NCBI GenBank assembly: GCA_031279175.1
Contig: JAITJA010000163.1
Span: 1-24,829 of the forward strand
Source of the DNA: Odoribacteraceae bacterium
Lineage (GTDB): Bacteria; Bacteroidota; Bacteroidia; Bacteroidales; Marinifilaceae
Reading direction: 5' to 3'
Length of the DNA stretch: 24,829 nucleotides
Shown here: positions 16,036 to 24,721 of the stretch, piece after piece
Numbering within the stretch: the stretch's first letter is position 1
Layout: each line of letters begins with the position of its first letter
The notes under the pieces: model-generated
Told to the model about the DNA's origin: nothing
What the model saw: the letters and a program-made list of their open reading frames with translations, nothing else
Databases searched by the model: none
Translations under genes and position numbers: made by a program

Positions 16036-17061
16036 ATGACGAAAGAGGTGTATATACGTGCAGCCTGCCAGATCTCTACCCAGCACCCGCTGGGAGAGGT
16101 GTGGATGGATTCCCCCGTCCATTATAACGAACCCTACGCGCGGGCCATCGACCCGGATTACAAGCAGTTTCTCGAGCCGAACGTCGCGCGACGGCTGGGC
16201 AAGATCCTCAAACGGGCACTGCTTACCTCGCGGCAGGTGAGGGAGGAGAGCGGAATCGCGTGCCCGGACGCGATTATCACCGGAACCGGACTGGGATGCA
16301 TCGAGAACACGGGGATCTTCCTGGAGGCACTGACGCGAGAGGGCGAGGCTTTCCTGAAACCTACCTATTTCATGCAATCTACCCATAACACCATCAGCTC
16401 TCTCGTGGCCATCGACGCCCGTTGCCACGGCTATAACGCTACCTACGCGCACAAGGGCGTGTCGTTCGAGTGCGCCCTGCTGGACGCTTTCCTGCAGGTG
16501 AAGAAGGGAGAGGCCAACACGGTGCTCGTCGGGGCGCACGACGAGATGACTCCCGACTATTTCCTGCTGTTGAAACGGGCAGGATACCTCGGCCACGCTC
16601 CCGGCGGATTCAGCGGGGAGACGGCCATGAGCATGATGCTCAATAACCGGGAAGAGGATGCCGCGTGCCGACTGGATGGCGTGGAGATCGCGTACCGGCC
16701 GGGACGCGAGGAGCTGCAAGATCTCCTCGCGAGGCTCTGCCCACTCGACGAGATCGACGCGGTGATGATCGGAACGAACGGTAACCCGGCAAATGATAAA
16801 CTCTACGCGGAGGTCTGCCCGGAACTATTCCCGGGTAAGCAATTGCTCCGCTACAAACACCTCTTCGGGGAGTCGTACACCGCTCCCGGCCTCGGCGCGT
16901 ATGCCGCCTCGATCCTGCTGCGCCAGCAACGCGTCCCGGCCCACCTCTTCGCCAATACAAGGGAGAAGGAGGTGACGCGAGCTCTTAAACGCGTCCTGCT
17001 ATACAACCATTTCGAGGGAAAAAATCATTCACTTATACTTCTATCCGCATGTGGAAAATAA
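16036..17061 (+). CDS. Ketosynthase-like chain length factor
   Basis: A 341-residue protein with a ketosynthase fold (beta-ketoacyl synthase N-terminal type 2). The active-site cysteine region reads FMQSTHNTISS (about residues 112-122), so the nucleophile is missing. The C-terminal catalytic histidine motifs are also replaced (MIGTNGNPANDK, YKHLFGESYTAPG). It most likely forms a heterodimer with the preceding ketosynthase and helps set chain length, as ApeC does. The ATG at 16036 lies 4 bp after the ketosynthase stop; an upstream in-frame start at 15733 would be inside that gene. Its end overlaps the next gene by 13 bp. Confidence 0.87.
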   Translation: MTKEVYIRAACQISTQHPLGEVWMDSPVHYNEPYARAIDPDYKQFLEPNVARRLGKILKRALLTSRQVREESGIACPDAIITGTGLGCIENTGIFLEALTREGEAFLKPTYFMQSTHNTISSLVAIDARCHGYNATYAHKGVSFECALLDAFLQVKKGEANTVLVGAHDEMTPDYFLLLKRAGYLGHAPGGFSGETAMSMMLNNREEDAACRLDGVEIAYRPGREELQDLLARLCPLDEIDAVMIGTNGNPANDKLYAEVCPELFPGKQLLRYKHLFGESYTAPGLGAYAASILLRQQRVPAHLFANTREKEVTRALKRVLLYNHFEGKNHSLILLSACGK

Positions 17062-17402
17062 TCCTCCTCTCGACCGTGCAATGCCTGTTCCTCTCCGCGG
17101 CGCAGGTGTTCCTGAAATTCGCCATGAACCGGGTGAACGATATCAGCTACTCGTGGACACTCTTCCGCGACTTGTTAAGCAACTGGTGGCTACTCGCCTC
17201 CGGCCTGTGCATGGCCACGGCTACCATCCTGTGGCTTTACATCATCAAGCATTACGACTTCTCGATGGTCTACCCGATGATCAGTATCAGCTACATCTTC
17301 GGCATGTTAGCCGCGATCTTCATCTTCCGCGAAGTCGTCCCACCATCCCGCTGGCTGGGAGTTCTACTCATCATGGGCGGGGTCGTCCTGGTCGCGAAAT
17401 AA
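17049..17402 (+). CDS. Small multidrug resistance/EamA-like membrane protein
   Basis: A 117-residue very hydrophobic protein with four predicted transmembrane segments, near residues 4-24, 43-66, 72-94 and 97-116. Its length and layout fit half of an EamA transporter or an SMR protein, which act as dimers in the inner membrane. The motif AAQVFLKFAM in the first helix resembles members of this group. Its position between the chain length factor and the LolA-like gene suggests a part in moving a lipid or polyene intermediate, but the substrate is unknown. Confidence 0.8.
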   Translation: MWKIILLSTVQCLFLSAAQVFLKFAMNRVNDISYSWTLFRDLLSNWWLLASGLCMATATILWLYIIKHYDFSMVYPMISISYIFGMLAAIFIFREVVPPSRWLGVLLIMGGVVLVAK

Positions 17403-17406
17403 TACC

Positions 17407-18054
17407 ATGAAAGCGAAAGTACTCCCGCTCGTCGCGCTCGCGTTCCTCCTGCACGCGTCGGCAACAGCACAGTCCTCACGACCGGCAACGCCGGAAGAAC
17501 AACAGTTCGCGCGGGAGAAGATCGAGACGGCAGCCCGGGCAATGTCGAGCATGACCTGCGATTTCAAGCAAACGAAAGAGCTATCTATCCTCGACGAACG
17601 GATCGTCTCCACGGGCCGCATGTTCTACCGACGCGACAACCGCCTGCGCTGGGAATATCTCTCCCCGTATACCTATACCTTCATCCTGAACGATAAGAAA
17701 ATCCTGACGCGAACGGAAAATACCCGGAACGTGGTCGACGTCAAGTCCAGCAGGCTGTTCCAGGAGATCGTCAGGATCATGATGAGTAGCGTCAGCGGGA
17801 ACGGCCTGACGGACGAGAAGCGCTTCGCCGCCACGTTCACGCGCGGCAAGGACGCGACGTGGAGTGTCACCCTCGTCCCGCTCCAGCGCGAGATCAAGAA
17901 AATGTTCTCCTCCATCGAACTGACGTTTAACGAGAAGGATTTTTCCGTCGAGAACGTGAAGATGAACGAGCCAAACGGGGACGCGACCCTCGTCGAGCTT
18001 TCCGGGAAACTCTTTAACGCCGCTATCGAAGATGAAGTATTTGCTATTGATTAG
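17407..18054 (+). CDS. LolA-like periplasmic carrier protein
   Basis: A 215-residue secreted protein with a Sec signal (hydrophobic residues 5-15, cleavage probably after ATA at about residue 21). The mature part contains the LolA-type pattern: MTCDFKQTKELSILDERIVSTGRMFYRRDNRLRW..., a beta-rich half-barrel that carries hydrophobic acyl chains across the periplasm. In aryl-polyene clusters a LolA-like protein is thought to help deliver the pigment to the outer membrane. It begins 4 bp after the SMR-like gene, and the next lipoprotein gene starts 23 bp before its end. Confidence 0.87.
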   Translation: MKAKVLPLVALAFLLHASATAQSSRPATPEEQQFAREKIETAARAMSSMTCDFKQTKELSILDERIVSTGRMFYRRDNRLRWEYLSPYTYTFILNDKKILTRTENTRNVVDVKSSRLFQEIVRIMMSSVSGNGLTDEKRFAATFTRGKDATWSVTLVPLQREIKKMFSSIELTFNEKDFSVENVKMNEPNGDATLVELSGKLFNAAIEDEVFAID

Positions 18055-18469
18055 CCTCTGTTGCGCGGCGTGCCTACCCACGCGGCAGGTGACGGAGAGC
18101 ATCCGGCAGCCCGCGTTCGATAGCCGGGAAACCACCCGTTACCAGGTGACTATACAAGTCCGGCAAGCCCTTATCACCGGGATCATGATCGTGAAACACG
18201 CGCGAGACGAGTGGCGAGGAAGCCTCATCAACGAGTTTGGCGTTAAGGCTTTCGATTTCATCGTCAACGGGGAGAGATGCCGGGTGCTGAACGCGATTTC
18301 TTTCCTCGATAGGTGGTACATCCGCCGCGTTATCGCCTCGGATATCACCCTCCTCTGCGGGGGAAGGGCACGAAAAGGGAAATACCTGGAGAGCCTCCCC
18401 GGGGGAGGTTTCCTGCTGAAAAACGAGAAACATCACATCATCTATACTTTCAAACCCGTCAATCCATGA
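18032..18469 (+). CDS. Small lipoprotein of the aryl-polyene cluster
   Basis: A 145-residue protein with a short hydrophobic signal and a lipobox-like CCAAC, with the lipidated cysteine most likely Cys14. The mature part is beta-rich (TRYQVTIQVRQALITGIMIVK and similar strands). Gammaproteobacterial clusters have a DUF3261 lipoprotein in the equivalent place; this one is shorter and I cannot assign it firmly. With the LolA-like gene it overlaps by 23 bp, it forms a carrier/acceptor-style pair resembling LolA-LolB, which suggests it could receive the product at the outer membrane. Confidence 0.75.
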   Translation: MKYLLLISLCCAACLPTRQVTESIRQPAFDSRETTRYQVTIQVRQALITGIMIVKHARDEWRGSLINEFGVKAFDFIVNGERCRVLNAISFLDRWYIRRVIASDITLLCGGRARKGKYLESLPGGGFLLKNEKHHIIYTFKPVNP

Positions 18470-18855
18470 AGCTGATAGATTCCCTCTGCAAGATCGAAAG
18501 CGAACGCCGCGGCGAGAACTGCCACGAGTTCCTTCTCTCCATCGACCCGGATCATTTTATCTTCCGCGCCCACTTCCCCGGCAAGCCGGTCACCCCGGGC
18601 GCCTGCATCATCCAACTGTGCAAGGAACTCATGGAGCGACACGCCGGCGCTCCCCTCGCGCTAAAGAAGGTGGTCAATGCCAAATTCCTGTCGATCATCG
18701 ACCCCGTGAAGTCTCCCCGCTTCCATCTCCTTCTCTCCGGGATCGCGCCCGTCGACGGCGGCTACAAGTCGACCGCGCTCGTCCACGACAAGGATACCCC
18801 GTTCGCCAAGATAAGCCTCGTCTTCCAGGAAATCACGCCACCAGGAGAGCAATGA
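18466..18855 (+). CDS. FabZ/FabA-like 3-hydroxyacyl-ACP dehydratase
   Basis: A 129-residue hotdog-fold dehydratase. The catalytic histidine His36 sits in FRAHFPGKPVTPGACIIQL, the FabZ-type HFPGxPxxPG motif. It would remove water from 3-hydroxyacyl-ACP to form the trans double bonds of the polyene, like ApeI. It is the second dehydratase in the operon; unlike the one in the fusion protein it keeps the histidine, so it is probably the main catalytic unit or half of a heterodimer. Its ATGA start overlaps the lipoprotein stop. Confidence 0.9.
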   Translation: MKLIDSLCKIESERRGENCHEFLLSIDPDHFIFRAHFPGKPVTPGACIIQLCKELMERHAGAPLALKKVVNAKFLSIIDPVKSPRFHLLLSGIAPVDGGYKSTALVHDKDTPFAKISLVFQEITPPGEQ

Positions 18856-19697
18856 ACGGATTACTCGACGCACGAATGAGCAAGTGGAACGCTTGCGTGG
18901 TCATCCCCACTTATAATAACGCCCGCTTCCTCCCCGCCGTCATCGACGACGTCGCCCGGTATACTTCCGCGATCATCATCGTCAACGACGGCTCTACCGA
19001 CAATACCGCCAGCCTCCTCGAGCATTACCGCGATCGCGTCGTCGTCGTCAACTGCCCCGTGAACAGGGGGAAGGGACGGGCACTACGCGAGGGTTTCGAA
19101 AAGGCTATCGCCCTCGGGTATCGCCGCGCCATCACGATGGATTCCGACGGGCAACACGTTGCCGAGGATCTCCCCCGCTTTCTCGACGCGCTCGAGGAAA
19201 ACCCCGGGGCCATGATTATCGGGAGTAGATGCCTGAAGCAGGAGCACGTGCCGACGGGGAACGCGTTCGCTAACAGATTCTCTAACTTCTGGTTCGCCGT
19301 GGAAACCGGGAGACGGTTGCCCGATACCCAAACCGGCTTCCGCCTCTACCCGCTGGGGGAAACGAGCGGCACGCGGCCTTTCTCCTCGCGCTACGAGGCG
19401 GAACTCGAGATGCTCGTCCGCGCCGCCTGGAGGGGTGTACCCCTCGTCCCCGTGCCCGTCCGCACCCGCTACCTCCCCGACGGGGAACGCGTGACGCATT
19501 TCCGACCGGGAGCGGATTTCGCGCGCCTCAGTCTGATGAATACTTGCCTGGTCGTCGCGGCCATCTTCTACGGGTATCCCTCCCTGCTCCTGCACGCGCT
19601 CTCCAGGAAAAGGAGAAAGGCAGGACGTTTGGGGCATTCTGTCGACTCTTTTCCCAAGAGATCAGAGACAATCTCACCTGAAAAACCAACACGGTAA
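18852..19697 (+). CDS. Family 2 glycosyltransferase
   Basis: A 281-residue GT-A-fold transferase resembling dolichyl-phosphate mannosyltransferases and other GT2 members. It has VVIPTYNN (16-23), NDGSTDN (45-51), the nucleotide/metal motif MDSDGQH (96-102, D97 and D99) and the acceptor-side TGFRLYP. A moderately hydrophobic segment near residues 230-248 may associate it with the membrane. It would add a sugar to a lipid or to the polyene head; the donor is not predictable. The ATGA start at 18852 overlaps the dehydratase gene and replaces an upstream in-frame start at 18618 that lies inside it. Confidence 0.87.
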   Translation: MNGLLDARMSKWNACVVIPTYNNARFLPAVIDDVARYTSAIIIVNDGSTDNTASLLEHYRDRVVVVNCPVNRGKGRALREGFEKAIALGYRRAITMDSDGQHVAEDLPRFLDALEENPGAMIIGSRCLKQEHVPTGNAFANRFSNFWFAVETGRRLPDTQTGFRLYPLGETSGTRPFSSRYEAELEMLVRAAWRGVPLVPVPVRTRYLPDGERVTHFRPGADFARLSLMNTCLVVAAIFYGYPSLLLHALSRKRRKAGRLGHSVDSFPKRSETISPEKPTR

Positions 19698-19700
19698 CAC

Positions 19701-22700
19701 ATGACGCGCCTTTTCCTCTTCCTGTACACTTACCTGCAACCGCGCCGGAAGCTCCTGTTCTTCCTACTGCTCGTCATCGCGGCCGGGGCCTTCCTCTCCC
19801 TCTCGCACCTGGAATACAGGGAGGATATTGCCGACTTCCTCCCCGGGAACAAGGCCAACGAACGCGTCAACGCGGTCTACCGGCACGCCGGAAACGCGAA
19901 CAAGATCATCCTCTTTTTCTCGACGATAGACTCCACCGGAGAACGCGACCAGCGCGTCATCGAGGCCATCGATCGTTTCGCGTTGCTGCTCGAGGAGCGG
20001 GATACTGCCCGCGCGATCCCGCGAGTGATCTCCCGCGTCGACGAGGAAAGTGCGCTCGAGGTTATTAACTTTATCCGGGAGAATCCTCCCTATTTCCTCG
20101 AGGAGGAGGACTACGCGCGGGTAGATAGCCTTCTGCGCGACGACTCGCTCGCCATGAACCGCACGCGGGAAAATAAACGCCTCCTGATGCTCCCCGCGGG
20201 AAGTATCATGAGACAAGAGATACAGGCCGATCCCCTCCATCTCTTTTCCCCGCTCCTGCTGAAATTAAAGACACTACGGGCAGGAGAGGAGGAGAATACC
20301 CGGGACGGCTATCTCTTCACCGGAAACGGGAAAAAGGGAATGATCATTCTCGAATCGCCACACGGCGTCAGCGAAACGGCACGAAACGCTACCCTCGTCA
20401 ACATGCTCGAGGAGATCGCGGGACAGGTAACGCGAGAGTTGCCCGACACCCGCGCGAGCCTTCTCGGCGCACCGGTCATCGCCGTCACCAACGCCGGGCA
20501 GATCAAAAAAGACAGCATGTTAGCCCTCTCCCTCTCGGCCCTCCTGGTGCTCCCGTTGCTGTTCTACTTCTTCCGCTCTTCCCGCGACATTCTCCTGGTT
20601 TTTCTCTCCGTGCTCTTCGGCTGGATCATTGCCCTCGCGCTCCTGTCGCTTTTCAAGGGGAGCGTCTCCATCATCGCAATCGGCGTCGGTTCCATATTTG
20701 TCGGCATCGCCATCAACTACCCGCTGCACCTCGTCAGCCACGCCAGGAGACGAACGGACGGCCGCCTGGCGCTCAAGGAGATCGCGACGCCGCTACTCGT
20801 CGGGAACGTCACCACCGTGAGCGCCTTCCTCAGCCTCCTCTTCATCAGCTCGAGCGCCATGCGCGACCTCGGGTTGTTCGGCTCGCTGCTGCTCGTCGGG
20901 ACGATTCTCTTCGTCCTCCTCTTCCTGCCGCACTTCGTCAAGACGAGCGGCGCGACGGGTGTTCCCCCGCTCCCCTTCGGGCGACTGGCCGCCTTCGCTC
21001 CGGAGAAAAAACGATGGATCGCGTGGACGGTCGCGCTGCTGACCATCCTCTTCCTCTACGCGAGCCGCTTTACCGCCTTCGAACCGGACATGAATAAGAT
21101 CAATTACATGACCGGGCAGCAACGCGAGGAGATGAACGAGCTGCTGCTCTCCATCGAACGACGCGACAGGGATGTCGTCTACCTCGTCTCCGCGGGTAAC
21201 GGGCTGGATAGCGCGCTCTCCGCCCACGAGAGGAACAGGAAGATCGTCGATTCGCTGCAACGCGAAGGGCTTATCGAGAGCGCTGCCGGCGTGGGATGTT
21301 TCCTGCCCTCCCGCGCGGAGCAGCAACGGCGTATCGAGCGATGGAATAACTTCTGGGCGTCGCACCGCGACAAGATCGAGCGGCAGGTCGAGGAGGCCGC
21401 CCGCGCGGAGGGTTTCAAGCCGGGGACGTTCGACCCCTTCCTCCGCCTCTTGCGGGCCGACTTCATGCCGCGCGACGAGGCCTTTTTCTCTCCCGTCTCC
21501 TCGCTCCTGGCCGATAGTTACCTGGCGCGGGACGGGGAGCGGGAGATGGTCATCGCGCTCCTCTACTGTGAACGGGAAAAAACGGCGGCGCTCTCCCGCG
21601 CGTTGCAAACGACAGTCACCGGGGAGAGCTTCTTCTTTGACTCCCGCGACCTCGGGAGGCGCGTGGTCGACGCCCTCTCGGGCGACTTTAACCGGGTGCT
21701 TTATATCTGCGGCGCGGTCGTTTTTCTCTTCCTCGCCCTCTCTTTCGGTCGACTGGAGTTGAGCGTGATCGCCTTCCTCCCGCTGGCCGTCGGCTGGGTG
21801 TGGATACTGGGGATCATGCAACTGGCCGACGTCCGCTTCAATATTGTCAACGTTATCCTGGCCACCTTTATCTTCGGGCAGGGCGACGATTACACGATTT
21901 TTATCACCGAGGGACTGATCCGCGAGCACGCCTACCGGCGCGAGATGCTCGCCTCGTACAAGAATAGTATCATCCTCTCCGCCCTCGTCATGTTCGCCGG
22001 CATCGGCACGCTTGTCTTCGCCCATCACCCGGCGCTGCGCTCCCTGGCCGAGGTAACGATCATCGGCATGTTCACCGTCGTGATGATGGCCTACCTCGTC
22101 CCACCCCTCCTCTTCCGCTGGCTGACGAGAAAGGGAGGGAGACCTCGCACCGTGCCCGTAACAGCGCGCCGCCTCCTCTACTCCTGCCACGCGTTCGCGG
22201 CCTTCCTCCTGGGATGCCTCGCGATCACCGCCCACGGGTTCTTCCTCTTCACCGTCGGAAAGAAAACGGAACGGAAACGAGCGCAATACCACGCCTTCCT
22301 GCAGCGCGTCGCCCGCTTCGTCATCCAACACGTGCCGGGAACGCACTTCCGGCTCGAGAATCTCGCCGGGGAGACCTTCGAACGACCCGCCGTGATCATC
22401 AGCAATCACCAGTCGCACCTCGATCTGATGTGCCTGATCATGCTGACGCCCCGCCTCGTGATCCTCACGAACGACTGGGTATGGCGAAATCCCTTCTACG
22501 GGCGACTCGTCAAGTACGCCGACTTCTACCCCGTCTCCGGCGGGATCGAGGCGAACCTCGGGGTGCTCGCCGAACGGTTTCAGGCCGGGTACTCGATCGC
22601 CATCTTCCCCGAGGGCACGCGCTCGGCAGATTGCTCCATCCGGCGTTTCCACCGCGGGGCTTTCTATCTCGCCGAACGACTGAACGCGGATATTATCCCC

Positions 22701-23246
22701 ATCCTCCTGCACGGGCCGGGACACGTGTTGCCAAAGGAGGATTTCATGCTGCGACGAGGAACTATCTCCGTGCAAATTCACCCGCGTATCCCCGCCGGCG
22801 GAGAAACGGGATTCGCCGCCAAGACAAGGAAAACGCGACAATTTTACCTACGCGCCTACACCGCCATCGAGAAAGAAAGGGAAAACGCCGACTATTTCTC
22901 GAATTTCGTCCTGCATAACTATTTCTACAAGGGCGCTGCCGTCGAACGGGAGGCCCGACGGATGCTCGACCCCTCGTCCGGCATCGCACGGGCAATCAAC
23001 GCGCACCGGGGAGAGGGGAACGTGCTCGTAGAGAATAACGGGAACGGCCTGTTTAGCTTCCTCCTCGCCCTCGCGAACCGGCACGCGCGGGTGTTCGCCA
23101 TCGACGACGACGACGAGGCTATTGCCCTCGCCGCTAACTGCGCCGGGCTGCCTTCCAACCTCACCCCCTGCAAGCGGGAGGAGCTGCCTCCAGACATCCA
23201 ATTCGAAACCATCTATGTCTTGAAAAACGGATGGATAAACGCGTGA
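19701..23246 (+). CDS. MMPL transporter/PlsC-type acyltransferase/methyltransferase-like fusion
   Basis: A 1181-residue inner-membrane protein with three parts. Residues 1 to about 815 are an RND/MMPL exporter: a first transmembrane helix (16-36), two periplasmic loops and two multi-helix bundles. After a further hydrophobic segment (827-853), residues about 875-1045 form a 1-acylglycerol-3-phosphate-type acyltransferase with H903-X4-D908 (NHQSHLD) and FPEGTR (969-974). Residues about 1085-1181 resemble the start of a class I SAM methyltransferase, but the SAM loop reads ENNGNG (1111-1116) and the domain is short, so activity is doubtful. This trifunctional build is known from Bacteroidota pigment clusters. 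It probably exports or flips the acylated polyene and esterifies it. Confidence 0.88.
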   Translation: MTRLFLFLYTYLQPRRKLLFFLLLVIAAGAFLSLSHLEYREDIADFLPGNKANERVNAVYRHAGNANKIILFFSTIDSTGERDQRVIEAIDRFALLLEERDTARAIPRVISRVDEESALEVINFIRENPPYFLEEEDYARVDSLLRDDSLAMNRTRENKRLLMLPAGSIMRQEIQADPLHLFSPLLLKLKTLRAGEEENTRDGYLFTGNGKKGMIILESPHGVSETARNATLVNMLEEIAGQVTRELPDTRASLLGAPVIAVTNAGQIKKDSMLALSLSALLVLPLLFYFFRSSRDILLVFLSVLFGWIIALALLSLFKGSVSIIAIGVGSIFVGIAINYPLHLVSHARRRTDGRLALKEIATPLLVGNVTTVSAFLSLLFISSSAMRDLGLFGSLLLVGTILFVLLFLPHFVKTSGATGVPPLPFGRLAAFAPEKKRWIAWTVALLTILFLYASRFTAFEPDMNKINYMTGQQREEMNELLLSIERRDRDVVYLVSAGNGLDSALSAHERNRKIVDSLQREGLIESAAGVGCFLPSRAEQQRRIERWNNFWASHRDKIERQVEEAARAEGFKPGTFDPFLRLLRADFMPRDEAFFSPVSSLLADSYLARDGEREMVIALLYCEREKTAALSRALQTTVTGESFFFDSRDLGRRVVDALSGDFNRVLYICGAVVFLFLALSFGRLELSVIAFLPLAVGWVWILGIMQLADVRFNIVNVILATFIFGQGDDYTIFITEGLIREHAYRREMLASYKNSIILSALVMFAGIGTLVFAHHPALRSLAEVTIIGMFTVVMMAYLVPPLLFRWLTRKGGRPRTVPVTARRLLYSCHAFAAFLLGCLAITAHGFFLFTVGKKTERKRAQYHAFLQRVARFVIQHVPGTHFRLENLAGETFERPAVIISNHQSHLDLMCLIMLTPRLVILTNDWVWRNPFYGRLVKYADFYPVSGGIEANLGVLAERFQAGYSIAIFPEGTRSADCSIRRFHRGAFYLAERLNADIIPILLHGPGHVLPKEDFMLRRGTISVQIHPRIPAGGETGFAAKTRKTRQFYLRAYTAIEKERENADYFSNFVLHNYFYKGAAVEREARRMLDPSSGIARAINAHRGEGNVLVENNGNGLFSFLLALANRHARVFAIDDDDEAIALAANCAGLPSNLTPCKREELPPDIQFETIYVLKNGWINA

Positions 23247-24721
23247 TCATCATCGGGAGCGGGCTTGGAGGACTTACCTGCGCGTATATCCTCTCCAGGA
23301 ACGGGTATCGCGTGACTCTCCTGGAACAAAACGCGCAGTTCGGCGGATGTCTCCAGAATTTTACCCGACGGGGCGCGAAGTTCGAAACCGGTATGCATTA
23401 TATCGGGAGCATGGGCGAGGGGGAGATCCTGCACGCGTTCTTCCGCTATCTCTCGCTGCTACCCGAAACGCGGGTAAGCCCCCTCGACAGGTCGGCTTAC
23501 GACATCATCTCTATCGCGGGAGAACAATTCCCGTTCGCCAACGGGGACGAGCCATTTGTCGAGAGCCTGGCCCGACGATTCCCCGGGGAACGACGCCACC
23601 TGCAGGAGTATATCCGCGTGATTAATGAGATCGCCACCGGTTCGCCGCTCCACTCCCTGCGAGAACCGGGAGAGATGACTTTCCTCGATCCGGCCCACGC
23701 GAGGCAAAGCGCGAGCGAGTTTATCGATTCCGTGATCACCGACAATCTTCTCCGACAGGTGCTCGCCGGGAATCTACCGCTTTACGCCGGGGTCAGGGGA
23801 CGAACCCCACTCTATATTCACGCGTTCGTCAACCATTTCTATAATGCCGGCGCTTACCGCGTCATTGGTGGAAGCGACGTCATCTCCCGGTCGCTGGTCG
23901 CATCAATACAACGACACGGCGGGGAAACGCGTACCGGCGCGCGGGTCGTCAAGATCTCCTGCGACCACGACAAGGCTACCGGCGTGACGCTCGATAACGG
24001 GGAGGAAATTTCCAGCGATTATATCATCTCTAACGCACACCCGGCAAGAACTCTCGAGTGGCTCGACACGCCGCTGATCCGCCGCTCTTACCGCGAACGC
24101 GTCTCCGGCCTGCGAAACTCGATCTCGAATTTCACGCTTTACCTGCACTTCAAGAAGGACGCTGTGCCCTACCTAAACTCGAACCTGTACCATTATGATA
24201 ATCCGGATGTCTGGGAAGCCGGCAATTACGACCCCAACGCGTGGCCGGTCAGCTTCCTTTACATGCATCTCTGCTCTGCCGAGGGACAGCAATATGCCGA
24301 CGCGGCCATCGTGATGGCATACATGCGATTCGAGGAGGTGGAGCGATGGAAAGGAACGCGCGTCGGACAACGAGGAGAGGAGTACAAGGCCTTTAAACAA
24401 GAACGATCGGAACGCCTCCTGAACGCACTGGAACGACAAGTGCCGGGGACCCGGGCGAACGTTGCGCACCATTATGCCTCCACGCCACTGACTTATCTCG
24501 ATTATACCGGGACGGAGGAGGGATCCATGTACGGTATCCTGCGCGATTGCACGGAGCCTTCACAAGGAGTGGTCTCGCAGCGCACGCGCGTCCCGAACTT
24601 GTTCCAGGTGGGACAAAATATTAATTCTCACGGTATTCTCGGCGTTATTACAGGCGCGATCATTACCTCTGGAGAGTTCATCAACGTGAACGAGATCATA
24701 CGGCAAATCAAGAAAACATGA
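23231..24721 (+). CDS. Phytoene-desaturase-like FAD-dependent oxidoreductase
   Basis: A 496-residue flavoprotein related to phytoene desaturases and carotenoid isomerases (CrtI/CrtISO type). The dinucleotide-binding motif VIIIGSGLGGLTCAYIL is at residues 5-21, followed by the FAD-contacting VTLLEQNAQFGGCLQ. The C-terminal FAD site is near NLFQVGQNINSHGILGV. Likely reaction: desaturation, isomerisation or oxidation of the polyene chain. The start lies 16 bp inside the preceding fusion gene. Confidence 0.87.
   Translation: MDKRVIIIGSGLGGLTCAYILSRNGYRVTLLEQNAQFGGCLQNFTRRGAKFETGMHYIGSMGEGEILHAFFRYLSLLPETRVSPLDRSAYDIISIAGEQFPFANGDEPFVESLARRFPGERRHLQEYIRVINEIATGSPLHSLREPGEMTFLDPAHARQSASEFIDSVITDNLLRQVLAGNLPLYAGVRGRTPLYIHAFVNHFYNAGAYRVIGGSDVISRSLVASIQRHGGETRTGARVVKISCDHDKATGVTLDNGEEISSDYIISNAHPARTLEWLDTPLIRRSYRERVSGLRNSISNFTLYLHFKKDAVPYLNSNLYHYDNPDVWEAGNYDPNAWPVSFLYMHLCSAEGQQYADAAIVMAYMRFEEVERWKGTRVGQRGEEYKAFKQERSERLLNALERQVPGTRANVAHHYASTPLTYLDYTGTEEGSMYGILRDCTEPSQGVVSQRTRVPNLFQVGQNINSHGILGVITGAIITSGEFINVNEIIRQIKKT

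Noticed and set aside
20793..22841. 682-residue minus-strand open frame opposite the MMPL fusion
   Set aside because: It is a shadow of the real gene, very rich in Glu, Asp, Gly and Arg with no domain, while the plus strand shows intact acyltransferase and transporter motifs.
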